Shown here in pieces: positions 8,644-16,997 of a stretch of DNA of 47,078 nucleotides. The DNA is from Acidimicrobiia bacterium. Lineage in GTDB: Bacteria > Actinomycetota > Acidimicrobiia > Acidimicrobiales > CATQHL01. The number at the start of each line of letters is the position of its first letter. The stretch's first letter is position 1. The notes beneath the pieces were generated by a model. That model was given only the letters and a program-made list of their open reading frames with translations. It searched no databases and was not told where the DNA came from. The stretch lies in assembly GCA_021296415.1 (NCBI GenBank), contig JAGWAL010000010.1, forward strand, positions 1-47,078. The letters run 5' to 3'. A program made the position numbers and the translations under genes.

Positions 8644-9995
8644 GCGGCGACGGCAGATCACCGGTCACGATCGGGATCGACGTCGGCACCACGGCCACCA
8701 AGGCCGTTGCCGTCGACGAGACCGGAACGATCCTGGCCCGCACCCGGCACCCCCATGAATTGCGCGCCCCGGCGCCGGGCCTCCTGGAACACGATGCGGC
8801 AGGCGCCTGGCGACGCGGTGCCGCGGCCGCATGGGAGGACGTCCGGCACGCGGGCGATCCTCGGGCCGCCTGCGTGGCCGCCATGGTGCCGTCGCTCACA
8901 GCGGTCGACGCCAGCGGTGTGCCCTTCGGCCCCGGCCTGCTGTACGGCGACGCCCGAGGCAAGGCCATCGCCGGACTCCCCCCTGTCGGCAACGAGGAGT
9001 GGGTGGGGTTCCTGCGCCACCTGGCGGGGCTCCATCCCGGCGCCGCCGGGTTCTGGCCGGCCCAGACCGTCGCCAACCACGCCCTCGCCGGCGTGGCCGC
9101 CCTGGACACCGCCACGGCCATGGCCGCGTTGCCGTTGCTCGACGGCGCGGGCTGGAACGTGTCCCTGTGCAGCGAGATCGGCGTGCGTCCCGAGCAACTG
9201 CCGAAGCTCGTGGCGGGATGGGAACCGGCCGGCGACATCGCTGGGATCCCGCTGGGCGCCGGCATCGTGGACGGCCTTGCGGAGCTGACCGTCGCCGGCG
9301 CCGGCGACGTGGGCGACGTCATCGTCACCCTCGGCAGCACGCTCCTCTGCTGGATCGTCACCGACGGTTGGCACGAGGTCGAAGGCCTCTGGACGATCCC
9401 TCACGTGACACCCGGCCGATGCCTCGTCGGCGGCCCGAGCAACGCCGGCGGCCTGTTCCGGGATCGGGTGCGGGCGATGCTCGGCGATCCGCCGGCGGGT
9501 GATGACTTCGAGGCCCTGCTGGCGGACATCGATCCCGGCGACCTGCCGCTCTGGATCCCGTCGGTCCACCCCGAGCGCACACCGACCGCCGGCAGTGCCC
9601 GCTCGGCGTCACTGCTGGGCCTGGAGGCGTCGCACCGGCGCGTCCATCTCTTCCGGGCGGCGCTCGAGGCGACCGGCTTCGTCGTGCGCCGTCACATCGA
9701 TGTCGCCGGACTCTCCCCCGGGCGCATCGTGGCGACCGGCGGCGGCACGGCCGTCGGGCCATGGATGCAAGCTCTGGCCGACTGCACCGGCCTCCCGATC
9801 CACGTCGGCGCCGTCCCCGAGAGCGCCGCCCTCGGCGCCGCCTTCGCCGCCCGCCTGGTGGCCGGGCTGGAGACCGATCTCGCCGACGGAGCACGCTGGG
9901 CCGCCACAGCACACATCGTCGAGCCGGACGCCCACTGGACAGGTCCCGTGGAGGATCGCTACAGCCGGTTCGAGACTCTGGTCTCGGAGGATTAG
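8640..9995 (+). CDS. FGGY-family carbohydrate kinase
   Basis: Cytoplasmic sugar/polyol kinase of the FGGY (xylulokinase/gluconokinase) family, about 451 residues, slightly short for the family. The N-terminal phosphate-1 motif GIDVGTTATKAVAVDETG is clear. The C-terminal half carries VTLGSTLLCWI and the ATP-binding ATGGGTAVGPWMQALAD motif (about residues 363-379), followed by PESAALGAAFAA. The GTG start at 8640 overlaps the lhr stop by 4 bp with GGGAG upstream, so it is translationally coupled to lhr. This is an odd functional pairing. Substrate cannot be told from sequence. Confidence 0.88.
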   Translation: MSGDGRSPVTIGIDVGTTATKAVAVDETGTILARTRHPHELRAPAPGLLEHDAAGAWRRGAAAAWEDVRHAGDPRAACVAAMVPSLTAVDASGVPFGPGLLYGDARGKAIAGLPPVGNEEWVGFLRHLAGLHPGAAGFWPAQTVANHALAGVAALDTATAMAALPLLDGAGWNVSLCSEIGVRPEQLPKLVAGWEPAGDIAGIPLGAGIVDGLAELTVAGAGDVGDVIVTLGSTLLCWIVTDGWHEVEGLWTIPHVTPGRCLVGGPSNAGGLFRDRVRAMLGDPPAGDDFEALLADIDPGDLPLWIPSVHPERTPTAGSARSASLLGLEASHRRVHLFRAALEATGFVVRRHIDVAGLSPGRIVATGGGTAVGPWMQALADCTGLPIHVGAVPESAALGAAFAARLVAGLETDLADGARWAATAHIVEPDAHWTGPVEDRYSRFETLVSED

Positions 9996-10004
9996 TTCCG
10001 CCGA

Positions 10005-10799
10005 TCAGCCGTCGGCCGGCAGCCTCGTCGACACGGTGCCGAGAGGATCCACCTCGACGCGGATCTCGTCGCCTGCGGCGAGCGTGACCATGGGGCCGAG
10101 GGAGCCGGTCATGATGCAGTCGCCGGCTCGCAGCGGCGTGCCGCGCTCGCACAGGGAGTCGGCGAGCCACACCAGGGCGTGCAGCGGGTTGCCGAGGCAG
10201 GCCGAGCCCCGACCGGTCGACGCCACCTCGCCGTTGAGCAGCATCCGCATCTGCGCCTCGCGGACGTCCACGCCGCTGAGGGGGTTCGGACGGCTGCCGA
10301 CCACGTAGAAGCCGCTGCAGACGTTGTCGGCGACCATGTCCACGGCGGTGACGTCCCAGTGGGCGGTCCTGCTGTCGACGATCTCGATCGCCGGCAGCAG
10401 GTAGTCGGTGGCGCTGATGACATCGGTGACGCAGTGCTCACCCTTGTCGAGATCCTCGCCGAGCACGAAGGCGATCTCGCCCTCCGCTCTCGGCTGCACC
10501 AGCCGCCCGGCCGGGATGTCGATGCCGTCGGCGACGCACGTGTCGGCGAAGAGGGTCCCGCTCACGGGGTGGGTGACCTCGAGCTGCTCCTGCACCACCG
10601 GCGAGGTCAGACCGATCTTGCGCCCGCTCACTCGCCGGCCACCGGCGACGGCCAGTGAGGTGTTCACCTCCTGGGTGGCGTAGGCGGCCTCGATGTCCGC
10701 GTCCCTGCCGAGCAGGTGCCGTACGGGCGCGCACTGGCGGCCGGATTCGGCGGCATCGCGAAGCCGCCGGGCCGCCTCGGCGATCGATGATGGGTCCAC
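10005..10799 (-). CDS. 2-keto-4-pentenoate hydratase (MhpD-like, FAH superfamily)
   Basis: Predicted cytoplasmic hydratase adding water to 2-hydroxypenta-2,4-dienoate in meta-cleavage of aromatic compounds, or a related oxo-acid decarboxylase/hydratase. 264 residues, the family's usual size. Family marks are GRKIGLTSPVVQEQL, the metal-site segment AEGEIAFVLGEDL, the IEIVDSR block, and the C-terminal GDCIMTGSLGPMVTLAAGDEIRV. The GTG start at 10799 has a GGGAGGT Shine-Dalgarno five bases upstream. Longer in-frame starts run into the divergent MBL gene and are rejected. No other meta-cleavage genes are in the window. A 4-oxalocrotonate decarboxylase role is the main alternative. Confidence 0.88.
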   Translation of the reverse strand: MDPSSIAEAARRLRDAAESGRQCAPVRHLLGRDADIEAAYATQEVNTSLAVAGGRRVSGRKIGLTSPVVQEQLEVTHPVSGTLFADTCVADGIDIPAGRLVQPRAEGEIAFVLGEDLDKGEHCVTDVISATDYLLPAIEIVDSRTAHWDVTAVDMVADNVCSGFYVVGSRPNPLSGVDVREAQMRMLLNGEVASTGRGSACLGNPLHALVWLADSLCERGTPLRAGDCIMTGSLGPMVTLAAGDEIRVEVDPLGTVSTRLPADG

Positions 10800-10888
10800 G
10801 TGGCACCTCCCGGTCGCTCCCCGGGGTGACAAGTTAGTTGCGACACCCGGATCCTCGGCCACGGTGGCCGGACACCGCCGCCGCTGCG

Positions 10889-10894
10889 TAGTGT
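10889..10894 (+). promoter_or_regulatory. Candidate -10 box TAGTGT for the MBL hydrolase at 10902
   Basis: TAnnnT hexamer ending 7 nt before the GTG start, consistent with leaderless transcription. Confidence 0.4.
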
Positions 10895-10901
10895 CACGGC
10901 A

Positions 10902-11759
10902 GTGACCACGGAGATCACCATCACCGGCAGCGGGATACCGATGCCGTCGCCCGGCCGCGCCGGCGCCGGCGCCCTGCTGCGTCACGACGAGACGCTCGTG
11001 CAGGTGGACGCCGGGCCGGCGACGCTGTTCCGCCTCACCGAGGCCGGCGTGGACATCACGCGGCTGGCGGCGCTGGTCATCACCCACCACCACAGCGACC
11101 ACCTCATGGGGATCCCCGAACTGGTGCTCACCCGCTGGATCCGCAACGGAGTGCGGCCCTGCGAGGCCCTGCCGATCCACTGCCCCGACGGCCCCGCGGT
11201 TGGTTATCTCGAGTCGCTCCTGGACAACCTGGAGCCGGACATCGCCGCACGCGTCGGCCTAGCCGGATTCCCGGACCGGCCCGAGCCCGCCGTCCATGGC
11301 TTCGAGCCGGGACCGGCACCGGCGGCGGTGGCGACCCTCGGCGAGGTCCTCGTGGAGTCCGTGCTCGTCGATCACGGTGAGATCCACCCCGCCGTGGCCT
11401 ACCGGTTCACCACCCCCGACGGTGTCGTGGTCGTGTCGGGCGACACCCGTGCCTGCGACGCCGTCGAGAACCTGGCCGCCGGAGCCGACATCCTGGTGCA
11501 CGAGGTGCTGAGCAGCCGGCGCCTCCTCGAGGAGGGGCTCTCACGACACCGCGTCGAGCGGCTCGCCGGCTACCACGCGGAAGCACCGACGGTGGGTGCA
11601 TTGGCGGCGCGTGCCGGTGTAAGGAACCTCGTGCTCACGCACCTCATGCCGGCGCCGCGGGGGGACGACGACGCGGCCGCGCTGGTCGCCGACGTCCGCT
11701 CCGGGGGCTACGAGGGCGACGTGACGGTGGCGTCGGACCTGCACACCGCCACCGTGTGA
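10902..11759 (+). CDS. MBL-fold metal-dependent hydrolase, RNase Z/AtsA-like
   Basis: Metallo-beta-lactamase fold hydrolase, 285 residues, cytoplasmic (no signal peptide). The metal motif is THHHSDH (about residues 65-71). Further ligand-region motifs are SGDT (about 180) and HEVL, and there is a late LVLTHLMPAP segment. The layout resembles RNase Z (ElaC) and the arylsulfatase-type AtsA group. Tail features of a true tRNase Z exosite were not recognised, so a small-molecule hydrolase is as likely as tRNA processing. Transcribed divergently from the MhpD-like gene. Its last 219 bp are overlapped by the extended C-terminus of the convergent alkylsulfatase-like gene. Confidence 0.85.
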   Translation: MTTEITITGSGIPMPSPGRAGAGALLRHDETLVQVDAGPATLFRLTEAGVDITRLAALVITHHHSDHLMGIPELVLTRWIRNGVRPCEALPIHCPDGPAVGYLESLLDNLEPDIAARVGLAGFPDRPEPAVHGFEPGPAPAAVATLGEVLVESVLVDHGEIHPAVAYRFTTPDGVVVVSGDTRACDAVENLAAGADILVHEVLSSRRLLEEGLSRHRVERLAGYHAEAPTVGALAARAGVRNLVLTHLMPAPRGDDDAAALVADVRSGGYEGDVTVASDLHTATV

Positions 11760-13169
11760 CCGACCCGCCCCGAGGCGCGCCGGGCGCGGGGGCAGCTCCT
11801 CGCCATCGCGACGCTCCCCGTTATCCCGGCGAAGGCCGGAATCCACGATCCCGCGGATCGATCCGCGGGCCCACCGGATCGCTCCATCAGCTTTGATGGA
11901 CTCGCGGAGTTCCTGCGCGCAGGTGTGGTGATAGTTGCGGCCGGTTGCCGTGTCGAGGTCGAGCGCGTCGGCCTTCAGCGCGGTGACCTCCGGCGTCTCG
12001 AAGTCGAGCGCCAGGAGCATGTCGCACAGTTCGGCAGTCCATTGGGCCTCCCCGGCGGCGAGGGCGGCGCGCGCCCGCGCCAGTAGCACGCCGGCACCGC
12101 CCGCAAGTCCGGCGATCCGCCGGGCCCGCTCGGCCGGATGCAGCGGGTCGAGGGTCGTCGGATTGCCGTCGAACCAGCCCAGCACCCCGTCGAAGATGGC
12201 CCGCACCGACCAGGCCACGCTGCCGTAGTACTCCCGCAGCAGCGGGTGGTCGGCCAGATCGTCGGGCAGCCGCACCTCGCGCGCCAACTCGTCGGGCGTC
12301 CTGCCGGCGTTCATGCCCTCGATCGTGGCGTTGTAAACGTGCCATAGCCCGCGGCTGTAGACCTCCAGCGCCTCGTCCACCTCGGCGGCACCGCTGATCG
12401 GCAGCGTGTGCCCCAGCACGAGATGGTGGGGCTGCAGGGCCCGGATGCGATCGATGGATTCGCACCAGTCCCGCACGTCCCGGTAGAGCGTGCCCCGGAT
12501 CGCATACAGGTTGGGCCAGGAGCGGTAGATGTTGTCTCCGACGAAGGCGACGCGCTCCTCCTCGAACCAGACCAGGAGCTGGTCGTCTGTCTCGCCGGGA
12601 TTGTGCGTGAGGGCCAGGATGAGGCCGCCCGACTCCACGGTGGCGCTGCCGCTGAATTGCCGCGTCGCCCGGATGCTCGGGTCCGGGAGGTCCCCGAGAC
12701 AGAAGCGGCGCGTCTCGGCGGCGGAGGCGAAACCGGTGTTGACGTGCAGTTCGGGCGGCAACAGGTGGCCGAACTGCCGGAACGCACGCTGCAGGGCGAT
12801 CTTGCCCACCTCCGCCAACCGCCAGACCTCGTTGGCGAACGGTTCATGTGTCCAGATCTCGATCCCCGGGTTCTCCGCCACGAGCGCCACCGCCCCGAGG
12901 ATGTGGTCGAAATGGTGGTGGGTGCAGATGAGATCACGTATCGGCAACTCGCTGTGACGCCGCAGCTCGGCGATCGCATCGGTCGTTGCGCCGGGCGTGC
13001 TACCGGCGTCGACGGCGACGATGCCGCTATCGCCGACCACGAAGGCGAACGTGGACATGCCGTAGCCGGCGGCCACGAAGACCCGATCGGTCAGCCGGAC
13101 GAAGTCGCGCCCCAGTGACGGGTTGAGCGATCGCAACTCCCCGGTTGCCGCCGTCTCGACGTCGCCCAT
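11541..13169 (-). CDS. Alkylsulfatase-like MBL hydrolase, copy A, with extended C-terminus
   Basis: Metallo-beta-lactamase hydrolase related to the SdsA1/BDS1 alkylsulfatases, 542 residues. Zinc motif HHHFDH at 84-89, later ligand regions HNPGETDD and LGHTLPISG, then an alkylsulfatase dimerisation-type segment with LREYYGSVAWSVRAIF and LGWFDGNP. The SCP2-like C-terminal domain of true alkylsulfatases is absent. Homology with copy B ends at ELRES (about nucleotide 11900). The remaining about 120 residues are encoded by a palindromic repeat tract (11819-11900) and then by the antisense of the neighbouring gene. This suggests the original stop was lost. It starts 11 bp after copy B, so the two are probably one operon. 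The natural substrate is unknown. Confidence 0.82.
   Translation of the reverse strand: MGDVETAATGELRSLNPSLGRDFVRLTDRVFVAAGYGMSTFAFVVGDSGIVAVDAGSTPGATTDAIAELRRHSELPIRDLICTHHHFDHILGAVALVAENPGIEIWTHEPFANEVWRLAEVGKIALQRAFRQFGHLLPPELHVNTGFASAAETRRFCLGDLPDPSIRATRQFSGSATVESGGLILALTHNPGETDDQLLVWFEEERVAFVGDNIYRSWPNLYAIRGTLYRDVRDWCESIDRIRALQPHHLVLGHTLPISGAAEVDEALEVYSRGLWHVYNATIEGMNAGRTPDELAREVRLPDDLADHPLLREYYGSVAWSVRAIFDGVLGWFDGNPTTLDPLHPAERARRIAGLAGGAGVLLARARAALAAGEAQWTAELCDMLLALDFETPEVTALKADALDLDTATGRNYHHTCAQELRESIKADGAIRWARGSIRGIVDSGLRRDNGERRDGEELPPRPARLGAGRSHGGGVQVRRHRHVALVAPGADVGDQRGRVVVPPRRRHEVREHEVPYTGTRRQCTHRRCFRVVAGEPLDAVS
11819..11845 (+). repeat. Dispersed palindromic repeat, copy 1 (ATTCCGGC-type)
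   Basis: Sequence of the form CGTTATCCCGGC-gaag-GCCGGAATCCA, a short hairpin. Copies with the same consensus occur at 35818-35869 and 40210-40236. It resembles the widely dispersed dRS3/ATTCC-type repeats of many bacteria. Its minus-strand translation gives VDSGLRRDNG, typical of this repeat when read as protein. Confidence 0.7.
11850..11869. repeat. Perfect 20-bp palindrome
   Basis: CCCGCGGATCGATCCGCGGG is a perfect inverted repeat directly after the dispersed repeat copy 1. Together with TCCATCA-gctt-TGATGGA at 11883-11900 it makes three hairpins in 82 bp. It lies at the convergent 3' ends of two MBL genes, so a bidirectional terminator-like role is possible, although there is no T-tract. 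Confidence 0.65.
11883..11900. repeat. Seven-bp-stem hairpin at the homology breakpoint of copy A
   Basis: TCCATCA and TGATGGA flank a 4-nt loop. The hairpin abuts the last codons (ELRES) that copy A shares with its paralogue, marking the edge of the inserted repeat tract. Confidence 0.6.
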
Positions 13170-13180
13170 GGGTGGGACCG

Positions 13181-14506
13181 TCAACGGCCGGCCGCGGCGG
13201 CGCGTTCGCCGACGCTGGAGGCGCGGAGTTCCTCGGCGTACGTGTGGAGGTAGTTCCGGCCGGTCGTGGTCAGCATGTTGCGGGCAAGTTCGTCGAGGGC
13301 ATCGGCCTTCAGCGCCCTCACCTCGTCGGAGCGCGAATCGAGCGCCAGGAGCAGGTCGCACAGCTCGGCGGCCCACTGCGCCTCGCCGGCGGCGAGCGCA
13401 GCCGCGGCCTCGCCGAACAGCACGTCGGCGCCTCCGGCGAGATCGGCGATCCGCCGGGCACGGTCGCCGGGGTGAAGGGGGTTCAGGGTTGCCGGGTTAC
13501 CGTCGAACCAGCCCAGCACGCCGCTGAAGATGGCCCGCACCGACCAGGCCACGTTGCCGTAGTACTCCCGCAGCAGCGGGTGGTCGGCCAGATCGTCGGG
13601 CAGCCGCACCTCGTGCGCCAACTCGTCGGGCGTCTTCCCGGCGTTGATCCCCTCGATGGTGGCGTTGTAGACACCCCACAGCCCGCGGCTGTAGACCTCC
13701 AGCGCCTCGTCCACCTCGGCGGCACCGCTGATCGGCAGCGAGTGGCCCATCACGAGGTGGTGAGGGTCCAGGGCGCGGATGCGATCGATCGCCTCGCACC
13801 AGCCGCGCACGTCCCGGTACTGGGTACCCCGGATCGCATACAGGTTCGGCCACGACCGGTACATGTTGTCGCCGCAGAAGGCGACCCTGTCCTGCTCGAA
13901 CCAGACGAGCACCTGATCGTCCGTCTCGCCGGGGTTGTGGGACACCGCCAGGGTCACACCGCCGAGCCGGATCGTGGCGTCGGTCTCGAACCGCTTCCTC
14001 GGACGGATGCGGGGTTCGGGCACGACGTTCACCGGGGTGTTCCCGGACACGACCGAGGGCGCAACACCGGTGTTGATCTTCTTTTGGGGCGGGAGCAGGT
14101 TGCCGAACTGCCGCAGAGACCGCTGCAGAGCGATATCGGCGCCGTTGCGGGCGAGGAAACGGCCTTCGGTGCCGAACGGCTTGATCGCCCAGATCTCGAT
14201 CGCCGGGTTCTCATCGGTGAATGCCGTCGCCCCATGAGTGTGGTCCAGGTGCCCGTGCGTGTAGACGAGCCCGAGGATCGGCAGGTCCGTGTGGCGCCGC
14301 AACTCGGCGATCGCCTCGGCCGACGTGCCCGGCGAGCCGCCGGCATCCACGGCCACGACGCCGCTGTCGCCGACCACGAAGGAGAACGTCGACACCCCGT
14401 AGCCGGCAGCCACGAAAACCCGGTTTGTCAGCCGGACGAACCGGCGTCCGAGTGACGGATCCAGGGAGCGAAGTTCCCTGGTCGCCGCGGTCTCGGACCC
14501 GACCAT
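13181..14506 (-). CDS. Alkylsulfatase-like MBL hydrolase, copy B
   Basis: Paralogue of the downstream gene, 441 residues, with a normal-looking end. Zinc motif HGHLDH at 84-89 (H84, H86, D88, H89), then HNPGETDDQ, FCGDNMYRSWPN, MGHSLPISG, and the dimerisation-type segment with LREYYGNVAWSVRAIF and LGWFDGNPATLNPLHP. It lacks the SCP2-like C-terminal domain of SdsA1/BDS1. Secondary or linear alkylsulfatase activity is therefore a family-based inference, and a lactonase or other ester substrate is possible. First gene of a two-gene unit. The ATG at 14506 has a TACCGT -10-like hexamer 7 nt upstream and no Shine-Dalgarno. Confidence 0.85.
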   Translation of the reverse strand: MVGSETAATRELRSLDPSLGRRFVRLTNRVFVAAGYGVSTFSFVVGDSGVVAVDAGGSPGTSAEAIAELRRHTDLPILGLVYTHGHLDHTHGATAFTDENPAIEIWAIKPFGTEGRFLARNGADIALQRSLRQFGNLLPPQKKINTGVAPSVVSGNTPVNVVPEPRIRPRKRFETDATIRLGGVTLAVSHNPGETDDQVLVWFEQDRVAFCGDNMYRSWPNLYAIRGTQYRDVRGWCEAIDRIRALDPHHLVMGHSLPISGAAEVDEALEVYSRGLWGVYNATIEGINAGKTPDELAHEVRLPDDLADHPLLREYYGNVAWSVRAIFSGVLGWFDGNPATLNPLHPGDRARRIADLAGGADVLFGEAAAALAAGEAQWAAELCDLLLALDSRSDEVRALKADALDELARNMLTTTGRNYLHTYAEELRASSVGERAAAAGR

Positions 14507-14513
14507 GGCACGA

Positions 14514-14519
14514 ACGGTA
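14514..14519 (-). promoter_or_regulatory. Candidate -10 box TACCGT of alkylsulfatase-like copy B
   Basis: Minus-strand TAnnnT hexamer 7 nt before the ATG at 14506; leaderless-type spacing. Confidence 0.38.
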
Positions 14520-14591
14520 GTACCGGAGGCGTCCGGTCGCCGGGCCGCGCAGTGGCGGGACCCCGTTTGCAGGGCCGCAGCGGCAGGTCGG

Positions 14592-16345
14592 CTAGCCGCT
14601 GCCGCCCTCGACCGCCACGACGGCGGTGATGATCTCGGCCTCGTTGTACTGGCGGTGGTTCACGGCGGTGGCATAGTGGCGGAGCAGCCGCAGCGACACG
14701 TCGCGTTCGATCTCGAGTTCGGACATGTCGGACTCCGGATCCGCCAGGAGCGCGATCCGGTCCTCCAGATTCTGCGCGCCGGTCGGCCCGCTGGCGAACT
14801 CCAACTCCACCGTCGAGCCACGGGCCGTGGCGGCCACGCGCAGGCGCTTGCCCGCCTCTGTTGCGGGCGCATCGGTCTGCTGCATGAGCACCAGGAGCGC
14901 CTCCTCGGCAACAGCCTCCAGCCGGGCTCGAGTGTCCTCGTTCCACGCCCGCTCCGCGGCGACGTCGTCCATGAAATTCCTGATAATGCCGATGCTCGCC
15001 ACGTCGAGTTCCGTCTCGACGCTCCGGCGGCGCTCCGCCGCGTTGAACGCCAGCGCCAGGGCGACGAGCAGCAGGCTCCCCGCCAGCAGCCCGTGCCGGG
15101 TGACCGCATCCCAGAACACATTGTCACCGAAGTCCACCAGGCGGGTCTCGATCAGCGATCCCAGGAGCACGGGGAGGCCGATCAGAACGATGTTCCGCGA
15201 CTGCCGGAACCCCTGCTTCTGCGATGCCACCACCTTGGTCAAGAGGGGCACCACGATGAACAGGAAGTACACGACCACGAGGCCGCGCGGCACCGCAACG
15301 ACCGCGGCCCATGCCTTGGGAACGACCGCGGTGACCCCGAAGAGCACGGCCACGAGCGCCCCGACGTGGCGTGAGGCGCACTTGGACCGGTTGATGAACT
15401 GGATACCCAGGGGAGTGGAGCTCAACGGCAGGGAACCCACCAGGCCCGACGCGATGCTTCCGGTCCCGAGCCGCGTGTTGGCGCGCTGGACCTCCCGGAA
15501 GTCGATCGACAGGAGCCGGCGCCACGAGACGAACTGGGTGAGGATCGACGACGTGTTGGTGCGGATCAAGACGACGAGGCCGAGAATCAGGAAGGACGGG
15601 AGCAGGCTGAAGAAGACGGCTCCGAACACGTCGTCGGCGGCTGAGGTGCCGAACAACCCCCAGCGTCCGCCGGGAAATCCGAACCAGGCGGCGTCGCGCA
15701 CCCGGTCGAAGTCGTAGAGCCCGAAGATCATCGCGACGACGACCCCGGCAATCATGCCGATCGGGGCGGACCAGAGTTTCAGAAGCCCACGGCCGCGTGC
15801 GTTGACGAGAACCATGATCGCCAGCGCCACGAGCATGCAGAGGAGGGTCCCGAGCCGCCCTGTGCCATCGGCCCTCGCCCCGATGTTGTCCACGAGGACC
15901 GGGATCAGCGAGATGATCGAGAGGATCACGAGCGTCCCGCTCACGGCGGGCGTGATGAAACGGCGCAGCCGGGACAGCCGCATGCCCACGACGACCTGGA
16001 ACAGTCCGGTCACCACCACGAGTGCCGCCAGCGTCCCCACGTTCCCGCCCTCGAGGGCCAGGATGCAGAACGGAAGGCTGATGGGATCGACCGTGGGTAG
16101 GTAGAGGTTGTCGGTCCGGAGCCGCCCGGGGCCGGCGGATGTGAGCAGGATCAGCAGGCCGGACACGACGATCGCGACTCCAGCGCGCTGCCGCCGTCCG
16201 CGACCCGCACCACGAGCAGCGGCAGCAGGATCATCCGCGGCACCAGGAGCAGCAAGAGTTGTGCGGCGGCCCCCAGCGCCCGCCCCAGCGGCGGCGTCTC
16301 GTTCGGCTCGTACCTACCGTCGGGGGTGGCGGCACCTCGAGCCAT
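14592..16345 (-). CDS. NCS2 (uracil/xanthine) permease fused to an ATPase-like C-terminal domain; frameshifted near its start
   Basis: Inner-membrane nucleobase-type permease. The N-terminus starts at ATG 16345 (PPLGRALGAAAQLLLLLVPRM, typical of the family) but that frame stops at 16151. The rest is open in the -1 frame from about 16200 down to 14592, with many membrane helices and the NCS2 regions GGNVGTLAALVVVTGLFQVVVG and SAPIGMIAGVVVAMIFGLYDF. Joining the two frames near 16165-16195 gives a protein of about 584 residues. After the last helix, about 140 soluble residues (from about 15010 down) contain RLEAVAEEALLVLM and a late SLRLLRHYATAVNHRQYNE. They look like a degenerate histidine-kinase/anti-sigma-type ATPase fold; no clear G-box was found. 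Either a sequence error or a real pseudogene would explain the break. Confidence 0.72.
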
Positions 16346-16351
16346 GTCCGA

Positions 16352-16357
16352 AACCTA
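16352..16357 (-). promoter_or_regulatory. Candidate -10 box TAGGTT of the NCS2 permease gene
   Basis: Minus-strand TAnnnT hexamer exactly 6 nt before the ATG at 16345. Its presence supports 16345 as the true start of the frameshifted gene. Confidence 0.42.
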
Positions 16358-16416
16358 GACGGCGCCGGTTCCGCCGCTCGTTGCGGCGCCCGAGCCGGGC
16401 GGCTCGCTGTTGGGCG

Positions 16417-16896
16417 TCAGGGGCGGCGGCCGATGGGGTGCATCGACCCGCGGTGAAAGTTCTTCATGCCCGCCACGCGCAGCACCATCTCGGCGATCCG
16501 CCAGCCGTCGGCGCTGCGCCGGAACCGGCAGTGGTACTGCCCCCACATGTCGCCGTCGGGAGCCCCGCTGCGGTACTGGGTCCAGGAGTAGACGTAGGAC
16601 GTGCACGTGGCTCGGTCCGGGCCGTCGGGGCTGATCCGGACATTGGAGATGTGGTGGGAGCAGGCCGTGAAGATCTCCCTCTGCCCGCGCGCCACGGCTT
16701 CGACGATCTGCCGGCGCCCGATGATGGTGGGGAACTCCGGCCCGTAGTCGAGTGAGGCGTCGTCGGTGAACACTTCGCCCACCTCCTCGGGCTCGTTACG
16801 GTCCAAGTGCCACGCATAGGCATACAGCAGGTCGGCGATCGCGGCGCGGTCCTCGGCGTCGAGGGATGCGCCGTCGTTGGGTCTGTTCGTCATCAC
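16417..16896 (-). CDS. SnoaL-like / NTF2-fold protein
   Basis: Small cytoplasmic protein of 158-159 residues with the NTF2-like pattern: an N-terminal helix with IADLLYAYAWHLDRNEPEEVGEVFTDDASLDYG, central GRRQIVEAVARGQREIFTACSHHISNV, and C-terminal strands ending in GWRIAEMVLRVAG. This cone fold is shared by SnoaL cyclases, ketosteroid isomerase-like enzymes and ring-hydroxylating dioxygenase beta subunits. No partner alpha subunit is nearby, so the reaction cannot be assigned. Starts GTG 16896 or ATG 16893 are equivalent. Divergent from the LLM oxidoreductase. Confidence 0.8.
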   Translation of the reverse strand: MMTNRPNDGASLDAEDRAAIADLLYAYAWHLDRNEPEEVGEVFTDDASLDYGPEFPTIIGRRQIVEAVARGQREIFTACSHHISNVRISPDGPDRATCTSYVYSWTQYRSGAPDGDMWGQYHCRFRRSADGWRIAEMVLRVAGMKNFHRGSMHPIGRRP

Positions 16897-16985
16897 CGCC
16901 GGTCTAGCCGAAAATACTTCGCCGCGCTCGGGACGCGGCAGCGCCGTCTCTCGAGTCGCCGCAGCCGCCGGCGTCCGGCGCGGGT

Positions 16986-16991
16986 CATAAT
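16986..16991 (+). promoter_or_regulatory. Candidate -10 box CATAAT of the LLM oxidoreductase gene
   Basis: Near-consensus -10 hexamer ending exactly 6 nt before the ATG at 16998, implying a leaderless mRNA. Confidence 0.5.
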
Positions 16992-16997
16992 GCGGCC

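Noticed and set aside
10800-11180. N-terminal extension of the MhpD-like gene
   Set aside because: It would run into the divergent MBL gene; the GTG at 10799 has a strong Shine-Dalgarno and gives the family length.
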